DNA of 64,000 nucleotides from Arthrobacter sp. StoSoilB5 (GTDB taxonomy: Bacteria; Actinomycetota; Actinomycetes; Actinomycetales; Micrococcaceae), in contig NZ_AP024646.1 in assembly GCF_019977235.1 (NCBI RefSeq), positions 2,604,001-2,668,000 of the forward strand, given 5' to 3'. The notes below the pieces were generated by a model. That model made no database searches. It was not told the origin of the DNA and was given only the letters and a program-made list of their open reading frames with translations. Shown one piece after another: positions 8,099-16,589 of the stretch. Numbering within the stretch: the first letter of the stretch is position 1; each line of letters opens with the position of its first letter. The position numbers and the translations under genes are program-made.

Positions 8099-9286
8099 TT
8101 GAACCGCACTACAGATGTTGTCATTGTTGGGGCCGCCCGCACGCCGCAAGGCAAGTTGATGGGTCAGCTTGCCCCGCTGTCCGCCGTCGAACTAGGCGGC
8201 GCCGCCATTGCCGCGGCGGTCGACCGATCTGGTATCCACGCCGAGGCCATCGACGCCGTCATCATGGGACATGTACTCCAGGGCGGAGCAGGACAGAATC
8301 CCGCACGGCAGGCTGCCGTCGCTGGGGGTATTCCGCTGAGCGCCCACGCTACGACTGTTAATAAGGTGTGTCTCTCCGGGCTGAGCGCCATCATCGACGC
8401 GAGCCGCGTGCTGCGACTGGGAGAAGCCGCGGTGGTGGTTGCAGGCGGTCAGGAATCAATGAGCAACGCCCCGCATCTGCTGCCGGGGTCCCGCGCAGGG
8501 CACCTCTACGGAGATGCCGTGCTGGTCGATTCAGCTGCCCACGATGGACTGACCGATGCGTTCGAACATGCCGCAATGGGGCTGGCTACGGACGGTGCCA
8601 ATGAGGCGTTGGGGATTCCCCGCGTGGCCCAGGATAGGGCGGCGGCGGAATCCCATCGGCGGGCGGCGGCAGCCCAGGCCGCCGGGCATTTCGACGCGGA
8701 GTTGGTCCCGATCAAAGTGCCGCGGCGCCGCGGAGAGGTCCACATCGCAGGCACAGACGAAGGTGTGCGTCCGGACAGCAGCGAGGAGTCGCTTGGCAGG
8801 CTCAGGCCAGCGTTCTCCCCAACAGGCACGGTAACCGCAGGAAATGCCTCGCCACTCAACGACGGTGCCGCCGCCGTAGTGCTAACGACGCGCGGCTACG
8901 CAGAAGCCCATGGCCTCAAGATCATGGCAATGATCGGTGCCCCCGGGCAAATTGCCGGCCCGGACACCTCGCTACCGGATAAGCCGTCCTTGGCCATCGC
9001 CAAGGCGCTCAGTGCGGCCGGTTGGAGCGTGGAAGACCTGGATTTCGTGGAGATCAACGAGGCGTTTGCCTCGGTAGCATTGCATTCGGCCGGGCTGCTC
9101 GGGATCGCCATGGACAAGGTCAACATCAACGGCGGAGCGATCGCCCTTGGCCATCCGATTGGTGCCTCCGGTGCCCGGTTAGTGGTCTCTGCAGCATATG
9201 AACTTCAATGTCGCGGCTCCGGCAAGGCTGCGGTGGCACTGTGCGGCGGTGGCGGCCAAGGTGAAGCGCTACTCCTGTCACGCTGA
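8099..9286 (+). CDS. Acetyl-CoA C-acetyltransferase (thiolase)
   Basis: A 395-residue thiolase that splits acetoacetyl-CoA into two acetyl-CoA. The nucleophilic Cys91 lies in NKVCLSGL. NEAFA and GGAIALGHPIGASGAR carry the active-site His. The second catalytic Cys is in ALCGGGGQGEA, where the usual motif has CIGGG; the change is conservative and the Cys is kept. The start is TTG at 8099 behind AGGAGAAG. A 91-base gap separates it from the crotonase/HAD gene, but it reads in the same direction and completes the pathway. It is probably the last gene of the operon. Confidence 0.92.
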   Translation: MNRTTDVVIVGAARTPQGKLMGQLAPLSAVELGGAAIAAAVDRSGIHAEAIDAVIMGHVLQGGAGQNPARQAAVAGGIPLSAHATTVNKVCLSGLSAIIDASRVLRLGEAAVVVAGGQESMSNAPHLLPGSRAGHLYGDAVLVDSAAHDGLTDAFEHAAMGLATDGANEALGIPRVAQDRAAAESHRRAAAAQAAGHFDAELVPIKVPRRRGEVHIAGTDEGVRPDSSEESLGRLRPAFSPTGTVTAGNASPLNDGAAAVVLTTRGYAEAHGLKIMAMIGAPGQIAGPDTSLPDKPSLAIAKALSAAGWSVEDLDFVEINEAFASVALHSAGLLGIAMDKVNINGGAIALGHPIGASGARLVVSAAYELQCRGSGKAAVALCGGGGQGEALLLSR

Positions 9287-9899
9287 CCAGAGCCCACCGG
9301 TGAGCGCACTCATTGTCCTGGTCCTTTGCCCTTATCTGTTGTGTTTGTGGTCGTTGGTCGGTGGGGCGCCCTGATAGGGGACCTCGCCGCTGGGCTGGGG
9401 CCGGAGTGCAACCTGGGGGACCGGGCCAGGGACGCAACGTTCGGGAGTATGGGAGCGACGTAGGAGCGCCAAGCGAAGTTTCCGGATCGTGTCCGGCGCC
9501 TTAGCGCCCTGATTGTGCAGAGGCCCTGCCCAGCGCAGCTATTTCTACTCCCGTAATTCAAGCGCCGATGACGGACGTTCTGTCGCCGGGCCGGCGGAAG
9601 GCGTTGTCATGATGCTCGGAGTAGTCTCCACCATGTATCAAGGAAGGAGGTGCTGTCATTGTGTTCGATGTTAGGTTCTGGCGGGGCGGAGTGTGGTCGG
9701 ATCGTGGGTCGTTCGACCGGTCGGGGGGAGTCGTGCCTAGAGGTCGCGGCCTCACCCCGGCAGGAGGCTGCTAGCGGGCTGAAAGGGTGCCATCGAGTAA
9801 GCGATCTGCAGGGGTGGCGGCTCCAAATGGCTGGCGCCGGTTCGAGGGGCGGAGAAGGTGCGGGTCGCTGTTCTTTCTGTGGTCAATCGAGCAAAAAAA

Positions 9900-9924
9900 G
9901 AAGTGTGGACAGTGTCCACACTTC
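9900..9924. promoter_or_regulatory. Perfect 25-nt palindrome
   Basis: GAAGTGTGGACA, a central G, then its exact reverse complement. The same position in copy 3 (24325..24350) keeps the left arm exactly but has a damaged right arm. A related site, GTGTGTACA-G-TGTGCACAC, is at 24812..24830. It is longer and more exact than most operators. It could be a recombinase, replication-protein or repressor binding site. Confidence 0.7.
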
Positions 9925-10013
9925 TCGCCACGAACTGGCCTGTACACCCACCGGACTGGGCCGGATTCCGTATGTTTCCGCAACTTCCCAGTGATCCCAA
10001 GGCCTGGAATCCC

Positions 10014-10035
10014 GTTCGAGTCCCACCTCGGGCAC
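10014..10035 (+). other. tRNA 3'-end-like segment (attachment-site candidate)
   Basis: GTTCGAGTCCCAC followed by CTCGGGCAC matches the T-loop, 3' T-stem strand and 3' acceptor strand of an actinobacterial tRNA, most like tRNA-Leu. The base-pairing partner GTGGG is absent before the T-loop and there is no 5' half. It is therefore not a tRNA gene. A lone tRNA 3' end followed by a terminator is what integration into a tRNA gene leaves behind. The same segment is present in copy 3 at 24439..24460. Confidence 0.55.
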
Positions 10036-10040
10036 GGCAT

Positions 10041-10064
10041 ACCCCCTCGTCAGAGGGGGTTTTT
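10041..10064 (+). terminator. Rho-independent terminator inside repeat copy 1
   Basis: ACCCCCTC - GTCA - GAGGGGGT stem-loop followed by TTTTT. The right half of the hairpin and what follows are present in all three repeat copies; copy 2 starts inside the left arm. Confidence 0.85.
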
Positions 10065-10293
10065 GCTTTAACGTGTTGACAATTGTTGACACGAGCCTCT
10101 GATGCGTGGCGCCGGCTTGTGCCTGGCCGCCGGTTGGCCTGTTCAGTTGTGGGGGAGCGGGTTCAGGGGTGTGGCTGGTTTGCCCTCCGCTTGCTCTGAA
10201 CTGGGATCATGCGTTCCTTTCCTGGTTCGTTCGGTAGGTCGTGGTTGGCCTACACCTCTTCATGGGTAGAGGGATAGGGCGCAACATGACTTC

Positions 10294-10667
10294 TAAGACT
10301 AAAATGGGGGAGTGTCCGGCGCGGACTACGGTCCCTTCCAAGGTCGCCGAGCATTTGGAGTTCACACGCTCGTCGGGCCAGGCAAACCGAGGCCGATCAG
10401 TCTGCCGATGCGGGCCCTCATGTACAGTACTGCTTACTATTCTGTATGGCCGAGCCGTTCAGCCATCACTTCGCTGATCGCTTGATCGACAACCTCTTCG
10501 CTTGAACTGCCGGCAACGAGATCAATGCAGCTTCCTAGTTCGCCCCCCTGGGGATCTGATCCGTAGAAATATTGCCCCAACCGTCAAGGAAAGGACTCGA
10601 CTCGGTCACTCCTGGCCACCGGCTCGCCTGCGTAGCCACACGTGCAATATCGCCTATTGTTGTCCGA
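10294..10667. other. Gene-poor stretch after repeat copy 1
   Basis: No convincing gene. On the minus strand a 47-codon frame (10580 to 10437, TTG start) has a protein-like composition ending SSSEEVVDQAISEVMAERLG, but it lacks a ribosome-binding site and I recognise no family. It may be the tail of a lost gene. The stretch probably also holds the promoter of the membrane protein that follows. Confidence 0.3.
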
Positions 10668-11642
10668 GTGAGCCTTTCCCGCCCCCTAGATTCCTCCGCT
10701 GCCGCGCGGGTGCCGTTTTCTCCTATTTCTGAGCAGACCCTAGCGAATATAGGAGCATGGCTTGATGAGATGGGACGACTTGGATATGACTTCGTCACCG
10801 GACCTCCAATGGCCGGACTTTTCGCTGTCCTCGCAGCAACCGTCGCCTATCGAGGAATCAAGCAACAGGTAGCAAAAGCCGAGAGTGCCAACCAAAACGT
10901 TGCTGATGCGAACGCGGAAACTGCGCGCAAGAACGGCGAGGACCAGTGGTGGACCGTTCTCCAGTGGGCGTATGAACAGGCCAGTAAAGATGGAACCCCT
11001 GCAAACCACTTCAAGGAAAAAGCCGTGCTGGGCATCTTTGAATCGCTTGCCGTACCAGGGCTGTCAGCGGTGCAGACCCGAGCGCTTGACAGAATCACGG
11101 CAGTATTCGAGGACAAGCATGATCCTGAAACCGCTACGCAGCTCTCCAATCTGAGGCAGGCCGTCAACGAATCGGTGTCGACTTCTACGGGATTCACCGC
11201 TCTTCGGCGAAGTGTGTTAACTGACCTCACATTCTCACTCCCCACGGGACTCACTCGCGTGTTTGCACACGGGCAAAACGCGCCATTTCTATACAGAACC
11301 AAGAAGGGCACGTTAGTCGGAGTGCAGCCCCTCTGGATTGATGAAGATGGTCAGCTGGACCCCCGCGAGCGAGTTCGGGACGCCGCCGCCGAGGTAATTG
11401 TCAGGCAGTTTGAAGTGTCGGAAAAGCCTCGCGGCGCCGGGCAACTTCACCCCAATCAGCGAGTGAGCAGGGTGCTGATCGCGTCCAATGCGGAAGGGTA
11501 CTGGCCTAATGGAAGAGGAGAAGATCCTCCCCACGTCTCATACCACCTCATACCGCAAAGCGTGGGCCATGCACTTGTACGATATGACCCCAACCGTCTC
11601 GACCAGCTGCGACAGGAACTGAAGGCACTTGCCGACATATAA
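10668..11642 (+). CDS. Membrane-anchored protein of unknown function
   Basis: About 324 residues from GTG at 10668; the frame is open further upstream to 10572, and no candidate start has a clear ribosome-binding site, so the N-terminus is uncertain. One membrane segment is visible near residues 45-64 (MAGLFAVLAATVAYRG). It is followed by a helical, coiled-coil-like stretch (IKQQVAKAESANQNVADANAETA) given here only in outline, and then a mixed soluble domain. The single N-terminal helix with a helical stalk resembles membrane anchors of many small defence proteins, but I do not recognise the soluble domain. It is the first gene of the repeat-bounded island and converges on the AbiTii gene. 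Confidence 0.65.
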   Translation: MSLSRPLDSSAAARVPFSPISEQTLANIGAWLDEMGRLGYDFVTGPPMAGLFAVLAATVAYRGIKQQVAKAESANQNVADANAETARKNGEDQWWTVLQWAYEQASKDGTPANHFKEKAVLGIFESLAVPGLSAVQTRALDRITAVFEDKHDPETATQLSNLRQAVNESVSTSTGFTALRRSVLTDLTFSLPTGLTRVFAHGQNAPFLYRTKKGTLVGVQPLWIDEDGQLDPRERVRDAAAEVIVRQFEVSEKPRGAGQLHPNQRVSRVLIASNAEGYWPNGRGEDPPHVSYHLIPQSVGHALVRYDPNRLDQLRQELKALADI

Positions 11643-11878
11643 TGAACACAATGGAGCAGAACGGCAGAGCTGCAGATCGCCTCGCCTTCAACCTTCAGGG
11701 GTACCGCGTAACGCAAACGCCAGGCTCCCGTTCATTGCATCCACTCTCGTCCAGGTCGTTGATCCGGCGCTGAGAACTCTAGCCGTGGTTGCTTCTACTC
11801 CCGTGGGTTTCATCAACAAAAACGGACGTACCGTAAAGCTGTAGCGTCCCGGTCCTTGATGCCAAGACGGCATTACAG

Positions 11879-11909
11879 TTGACGTCACGAGGTAGCCTCG
11901 TAACGTCAA
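11879..11909. terminator. Strong hairpin between convergent genes
   Basis: TTGACGTCACGAGG and CCTCGTAACGTCAA form a 14-bp stem with one mismatch and a TAG loop. It lies between the ends of the genes at 11642 (+) and 11947 (-) and may end transcription from both sides. No U-rich tail is present on either side. Confidence 0.5.
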
Positions 11910-11946
11910 GCAGGCGTCCACTGGCAGCCCACTACAACGTTCCTGA

Positions 11947-12744
11947 CTATTTGAGCAGAGCGAGATATCCGAACCACGCGGCTGCGATCGTGGCAATGCC
12001 AATCAGGCCCGTCCCTAAGAATTTGCTGACGGACCATTTCGGATTGCCCAACGGATCGGCTCCATTCTTCACCTTCACATTGCTTCTCGAGCCGCGCCCT
12101 TGGGACGAAACGATAGCAACGCTGGAGCCGTTGCCCATAGTGACCTGAACGGCACGATCAACAGCCTGGCGTGTTGAATCTGCCGTTTCGAATTCAATCT
12201 CAAACTCGGCGATAAGAGTGATCAGCCGATTTCTTACCTGATGGGTGACTCCCATTATCTCGCTCTTGGAAACTGCCCAGTACAAACGATGGATCTCGTG
12301 AGTGTCACTCTGGTTCTCGTGGTTCCATAGCCGGACTAGCTCGGCTGAGCCGGGAGGTGAGAGCATCACGGTGTCACCGTTTGCGTGGCCAGCCAATTCC
12401 TCGAGCTGCCCGATTCCCTGAGAAAGCGGTACTTCTTCCTTTATCGCATCCTGCGCAAACTCCGGCAAGGAACTAGGGGCAATAACCTGTCGCTGGAACT
12501 GAGCCCAACCCGCGATACCGTCTATGAGCAACGGAGCCGGGACTCTCCTGTACGCGGGCAACTCGCTTGTCTTTCCTCGGTAACCGTTCAGTTCGGATGA
12601 GGCCCAAGCCACGAGTTCCCGAGAGCCGGATGCGCCTCCAAGCGCTACACATTTCCGCAAGAGGTCCGATATCGAACTCGAGCTGTCCAGTGCGCCGCTT
12701 TGAATGTCGCGAAGGAGTTTTGTGGCGCGATCGCCCATATTCAT
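11947..12744 (-). CDS. AbiTii-domain protein with C-terminal membrane anchor
   Basis: A 265-residue protein. Residues 1 to about 180 match the AbiTii pattern: a leading helix (LLRDIQSGALDSSSSISDLL), then RKCVALGG, GSRELVAWASSELNGY and LPAYRRVPAPLL. AbiTii domains are named after phage abortive-infection systems; their biochemistry is not established. After it comes a Gly/Ser-rich strand-like stretch (QVTMGNGSSVAIVSS, then SNVKVKNG), and residues about 240-262 form one membrane helix (GTGLIGIATIAAAWFGYLA). The start is ATG at 12744. The strand-like stretch resembles the SINITGSQNVNVAQDSSNVT stretch of the two paralogues at 15649 and 17226. A role in phage defence is inferred from the domain and neighbours. 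Confidence 0.85.
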   Translation of the reverse strand: MNMGDRATKLLRDIQSGALDSSSSISDLLRKCVALGGASGSRELVAWASSELNGYRGKTSELPAYRRVPAPLLIDGIAGWAQFQRQVIAPSSLPEFAQDAIKEEVPLSQGIGQLEELAGHANGDTVMLSPPGSAELVRLWNHENQSDTHEIHRLYWAVSKSEIMGVTHQVRNRLITLIAEFEIEFETADSTRQAVDRAVQVTMGNGSSVAIVSSQGRGSRSNVKVKNGADPLGNPKWSVSKFLGTGLIGIATIAAAWFGYLALLK

Positions 12745-13012
12745 GACCTCATGTTGATAGCTCGCAAGGCTCCAGGTTTCTGTGGGAATGGGCGGGTTGT
12801 GATGCCGCCCGGAGCAGTTCCTAGCTTACCGACTGGCATGACTACAGGCGTGAAGCAAAGCGAGCGACTCAACTCTGCCCCCAACCGAACGTATTCTTTA
12901 GCGCATTGGTCAACACTTGGAGCTGAGCGAAACTGCCGTCATCACGCTTGAAGAACGACACAAGCCACAGTTCAACGCCTTTGAGACCCCGATCTCTCGG
13001 GTTGGAGCTTTC
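12745..13012. other. Intergenic stretch upstream of AbiTii gene
   Basis: No gene recognised. It should hold the promoter of the leftward AbiTii gene. With the frameshifted frame at 13013..13340 it makes up the 678-base space between the AbiTii and ATPase genes. Confidence 0.4.
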
Positions 13013-13340
13013 CTACTCAGCAGCAATACCAAGCTCCCGAGCGACGGCAGGACTGAGTTCAGCCGACTGCCGTTTCGGGCACATCCTAGCTGTACTGCCA
13101 AGGAGGCTGAACACACTGATTGAGTTGACGAGATCGCGGATCTCTTCCACAGGTGCAGCTATCTCTTCGTCCACAGCCTCGAGAAATGCCAAGGAAGAAT
13201 GACGGTGCTTACGGCGGCGGAATACAACAATGGATGAGTTGTTCCCAAGGCCGGAGCAACGCATCCACTGTTACAGGGAAATTTTCAAAAGACTGATGGA
13301 TCTCGCGGACTTGGTCATCCGCCATTTGCGTAATGACCAT
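13013..13340 (-). pseudogene. Possible small frameshifted gene
   Basis: Two adjacent minus-strand frames have a protein-like composition. The first runs from ATG at 13340 and ends at 13209 (starts MVITQMADDQVREIHQ, includes FPVTVDALLRPWEQL). The second, in another frame, continues to 13013 (AFLEAVDEEIAAPVEEIRDL, ending ARELGIAAE). Joined by a one-base shift near 13240 they would give a protein of about 110 residues with one helical core. I recognise no family. It reads in the same direction as the ATPase gene before it and the AbiTii gene after it, so it may be a decayed third component. It could also be chance. Confidence 0.3.
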
Positions 13341-13422
13341 GCGTCAAGACAGCTACTATAAGGGCGAGACAGTCGTATTCGGACCTATAAATGTCCTATC
13401 TAGTGCGAATGTATAGGTGCTG

Positions 13423-15072
13423 TCAATTCGTAGTTTCAGTGTTTCCTGCCTTCACATTCAATGCGGCTTGATACATGCGGTGCGGAAAGAAGTATTCACA
13501 TTGCTCGTAATTTGACTCGGAATCGGCAAATAAAGGGTCGTCGAGATAGAAGGTCGGTGCTCGTGAAGAACGAACTGCACAGCCTATGAGTCCAACCGAA
13601 TATAGCAACTTTGCCAATGGCTGATAAAGAGCAAAGCCGGTCGAGTCTTTTCCAGGGGACCACATGGCGGAGGATAGATCCTTTAGCCAGTCCGTGCCAG
13701 GGAAATTCGGTTCTGATATAAGCAGCATAGCCTCATCAAGTCGGCGTTGGAATTCTTGTTTATCCATTCGGCCCGAACACCCGCGAAACTTGGCAAAAAC
13801 TTGATCTATCCCAGGATATGTGGGTTTCCACTCGTCTCGAAGCGCAAGGAGGCGTTTGGCCGAATAGGTGCGTTCTGCATTGTGAATGTCCTGCCAAGTC
13901 AATCGGGTCTTTCCAATACCCACGCCAAGACATTCGTTTGCGAAGGCGATCGCATCGCGCGGCCGCATGAGGGTGCGCTCCAACATGTAGTGGAGAGGAT
14001 TCCCTCTCGTTTTATTGGCATGAGGAAGAAGATCACCCATCGATGTGGCTGCGACGTCGGTCCTTGCCGCTGAGGCCTTGACGCGCTCGTCCAGAAGCTC
14101 TTGCAAGTCTGCCCTTGTCCACCGGAGGTGTAAGACCAGTGAGCGAAATTTTTCCTCCTGCCCGCCGCTCTTCTTTCCGAAATCGAGCTCTTGAAAAATG
14201 TTCGTCCTTAGTGCAACCACGACTTTGAGATTTCTCACGCGCTTTAGGTCCAAAACGGTTCGAAAAAGACAGCGGATCAGGTCATTTGCAAGTCGCTCAT
14301 CGATCCAGTCCCGGTCCAGATCATCGATGATGACATATGTGAAGTGTTGGTCATCAAGTATATCTTCGTCCAGCACGGAGATCATCTTGTTCAATTTTGC
14401 CAGCTGTGTGTCATTAACAATTCGCTGAAACCGTTCAGTTTGTTCTGCCCTGGATTCGGTAGAAGCCTCCGTGCCAGTGGACGCGACAGCACGTGCCGAA
14501 ACAAAGCCGCCACTAGTCCCTCCTTCAACTTCGGCATCAATGCGGCGGGTGAACTTGTCCGTTATCTCGCGAACTCTCTCCTCTGTCTCACACCAAAACC
14601 TTCCCTCGAACTCGTCAAGATAGCCGAGTGCCGCCTCCTTGCCGTGATCTTTTGATATCCGTTCGCGGAGGTTCTTCAGAAAGCTCTGCTTTGCAGCTGG
14701 TGTATTGACGCTGTAGCGATGACGTATTATTTCGACAAGAAGTACATGCTTCCACAAAGCAATCCAGAAAAGATCAAGGTTGACGCCGAGGGAGTCGAGA
14801 TATCGGATAACCTGCAAGTCGGTTATGTAAGGCAAAGACAAGTCTTCAGGGTTGATTCGGATGACATGTTCTGGGATCTCTTCTTCGATGCGTTGGAATA
14901 CCGCAGATTTTCCTGCCCCGGTACGCCCGATGACGAAGCATCTGGGATCTTCCTTAGAGCGGATGACGTCGTAGTCGCCGGACTCGTAGAAGGCATCGGC
15001 GAGAAGAGGATCCGCTTCTGCTTGTTCACCACCAAGAGTAAAGCCGCTTTTGAAGCGTGAGTTCTTTGACAT
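13423..15072 (-). CDS. P-loop ATPase, Sll1717-like
   Basis: A 549-residue P-loop NTPase. Walker A is GRTGAGKS at residues 49-56, directly after the FxIGRxGAGKS-type strand of the Sll1717-like group. Walker B is YVIIDDLDRDW near residues 246-256, with a DDxD core. The N-terminus (AEADPLLADAFYESGDY) also fits that group, whose members begin with an 'A-E-x-D' segment before the P-loop. Residues about 165-225 are charged and probably helical. The C-terminal third has no motif I know. Proteins of this kind are frequent in defence islands and often act with a partner effector. Here the AbiTii gene and the frameshifted frame lie downstream in the same direction. The start is ATG at 15072. Confidence 0.8.
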   Translation of the reverse strand: MSKNSRFKSGFTLGGEQAEADPLLADAFYESGDYDVIRSKEDPRCFVIGRTGAGKSAVFQRIEEEIPEHVIRINPEDLSLPYITDLQVIRYLDSLGVNLDLFWIALWKHVLLVEIIRHRYSVNTPAAKQSFLKNLRERISKDHGKEAALGYLDEFEGRFWCETEERVREITDKFTRRIDAEVEGGTSGGFVSARAVASTGTEASTESRAEQTERFQRIVNDTQLAKLNKMISVLDEDILDDQHFTYVIIDDLDRDWIDERLANDLIRCLFRTVLDLKRVRNLKVVVALRTNIFQELDFGKKSGGQEEKFRSLVLHLRWTRADLQELLDERVKASAARTDVAATSMGDLLPHANKTRGNPLHYMLERTLMRPRDAIAFANECLGVGIGKTRLTWQDIHNAERTYSAKRLLALRDEWKPTYPGIDQVFAKFRGCSGRMDKQEFQRRLDEAMLLISEPNFPGTDWLKDLSSAMWSPGKDSTGFALYQPLAKLLYSVGLIGCAVRSSRAPTFYLDDPLFADSESNYEQCEYFFPHRMYQAALNVKAGNTETTN

Positions 15073-15648
15073 TGCGACTCCTTGAACGTCCCCAGTATTA
15101 TCCAGAGACTACGGTGACCTGGGAAATGTGTCGAGGCGTCGAGCCACCGTTAGTTGGGACTGGACTGGGCGAGTGTGGTAGTCCATGGTGGACGGCAATT
15201 CCTCCGGCATATGTGTAGCGTTGTCAGCGCAACATGATGCGCCGGCCGATTGCTTACCCGGATGACATCGCGGCGGCTTGCCCATGGTCGGGCCCCGTTG
15301 GCCTTCTTTTGTTGCTGTCCGAGAGCGTGTTCTGACCAGTAAGAGCACGTATGTTCGTCTGGGGATCTTGCTCGACAGGCTTACGCGGTCTCGATGGATG
15401 TCATGGCCCTCGTCGCGGTCTGGTAATGCAGCTCGGTGTGCGGATCGGTGATGGGAGCTTCTGCTTTGGCGAACACTCGGCGCTTGTCGCGACGTGCCGG
15501 ACCCCATACCGGGAAGCGGAGTTCAGCCGTCATGGTGTGAGGACGCTCACAGGCGGTCCGCTGGACAACGTGACCCGTGTGCCAGTCATTGTCAGACCCC
15601 ATGGCTAGAGTGGTTGAGCACGTTAGCTCGCACTCTTAGGGGGACCAT
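15073..15648. other. Intergenic stretch, divergent promoters expected
   Basis: It separates the leftward ATPase gene from the rightward three-gene cassette. Frames in both strands are open for up to about 130 codons but are Arg/Ser-rich and look like shadows of GC-rich non-coding sequence. AGGGGGACC just before 15649 is the ribosome-binding site of the next gene. No promoter was identified with confidence. Confidence 0.4.
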
Positions 15649-16575
15649 TTGTCTGTAGTTGAATCGCTGATCCAGTCACCGGCCGGCCTGCGACAGTTGC
15701 GCCTCATGCAGGCACTAACGGAGCTAGAACCTCTTGACGGAGATCGTCAGGTAGGTGTCAGTCCGATCCGGGCTGAAGGTGCGAAGTGGGGGCTTGAATC
15801 GGCAGCCGTAACTAGCGACCTCAAATACCTGCAGTCTCTGGGTATGGTTGAGTGCTTTGAGTCGTTGGCTGGCATAAATAACGTCTTTATTCAGCAAGCG
15901 GGCCTAGATGCCACCAAGGAATACCGGACCTTCATTAAGGACAAGGTTCGTCGTAACAGGGCATGCCGCGATGCTTACTTGCACTGGCTGTACGAGGGCG
16001 ACGACGCTCCTGGTGATTTCCACAGCGAGTGCTCCTTCTACGGCTCGCCGTACAGCGAGCAGGAACTCAAAGACGCTAAGAACTGGTTGGATGAAGAAGG
16101 GTTCATCGTCGGCAAAAAGTCTGCCGACAACGACATCTACTATGCAGAAATCACTTCAAAAGGTAACCGCGCCGTCGAAAGCGGTCGCTCCGTGAATGAA
16201 TGGCAAGCAGGAGGAATCTCAATGACAGACCGCAGCATCAACATCACCGGCTCTCAGAACGTCAATGTGGCACAGGACAGCTCGAACGTGACCCAGAGCA
16301 ATACCCTGACTCGGGAGCAGTTGGGCAAGATCAGCGATGTGATTGATTCGTATCGCGCGTTGAGCGGGGCTCTCAACCTCCCGGAAGAGCAGCTAGAAGT
16401 GGCTGAAACTCTCGTAGGCGAGCTTGAGGAAGAAACCGCCGATGTGAACGCTGAGCCGGGAAAGATCCGTCAGGCACTGGAGCGCCTGACGGGGATCGTG
16501 GCTGAGCACGGTACAAAGGGTGTATCGACGGCTGTCATCAGCGTCATCGAACAGGCCATTCAATTCCTGGGGTAA
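15649..16575 (+). CDS. Tandem winged-helix protein with NVTQSN motif, paralogue A
   Basis: A 308-residue protein from a TTG start behind AGGGGGACC. Residues about 10-90 look like one winged helix (LRQLRLMQALTELEPL, VTSDLKYLQSLGMVECF, then VFIQQAG). Residues about 105-180 look like a second (ACRDAYLHWLYEGDD, YSEQELKDAKNWLDEEGF, then AEITSKG). Residues 197-222 form a short strand-rich motif: SINITGS, VNVAQDSSNVTQSN, TREQ. A helical C-terminal domain of about 85 residues follows. The same four-part layout and motif recur in the gene at 17226, with a nuclease-like gene between them. The paralogues may bind DNA and regulate or target the nuclease. I know no named family, and the function is inferred only. 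Confidence 0.8.
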   Translation: MSVVESLIQSPAGLRQLRLMQALTELEPLDGDRQVGVSPIRAEGAKWGLESAAVTSDLKYLQSLGMVECFESLAGINNVFIQQAGLDATKEYRTFIKDKVRRNRACRDAYLHWLYEGDDAPGDFHSECSFYGSPYSEQELKDAKNWLDEEGFIVGKKSADNDIYYAEITSKGNRAVESGRSVNEWQAGGISMTDRSINITGSQNVNVAQDSSNVTQSNTLTREQLGKISDVIDSYRALSGALNLPEEQLEVAETLVGELEEETADVNAEPGKIRQALERLTGIVAEHGTKGVSTAVISVIEQAIQFLG

Positions 16576-16589
16576 ATCCCTCGCGGAAT

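Larger units (their letters stand above)
9578..10293 (+). repeat. Long non-coding repeat, copy 1 (full length)
   Basis: About 716 bases that recur at 24002..24727 and, for the last 248 bases, at 18493..18740. Ordered landmarks shared with copy 3 are: TTCTGTCG; GTCATGATGCTCGG; TTCTGGCGGGG; the palindrome at 9900; ACTGGCC with GTACA; a tRNA 3'-end-like segment at 10014; the terminator at 10041; CTTTAACGTGT; GGCCTACACCT; and ACATGACTTC at the end. No protein family is recognisable in any frame. The bases from 9287 to 9577 hold nothing I recognise. The three copies bound the defence module and the methionine-synthase module, so this is a candidate attachment or accretion site. Confidence 0.8.

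Noticed and set aside
10014..10035. A tRNA gene
   Set aside because: Only the T-loop and 3' strand are present; the T-stem partner and the whole 5' half are missing.
15109..15507. 132-codon minus-strand frame
   Set aside because: Arg/Ser-rich composition without motif; no start signal.
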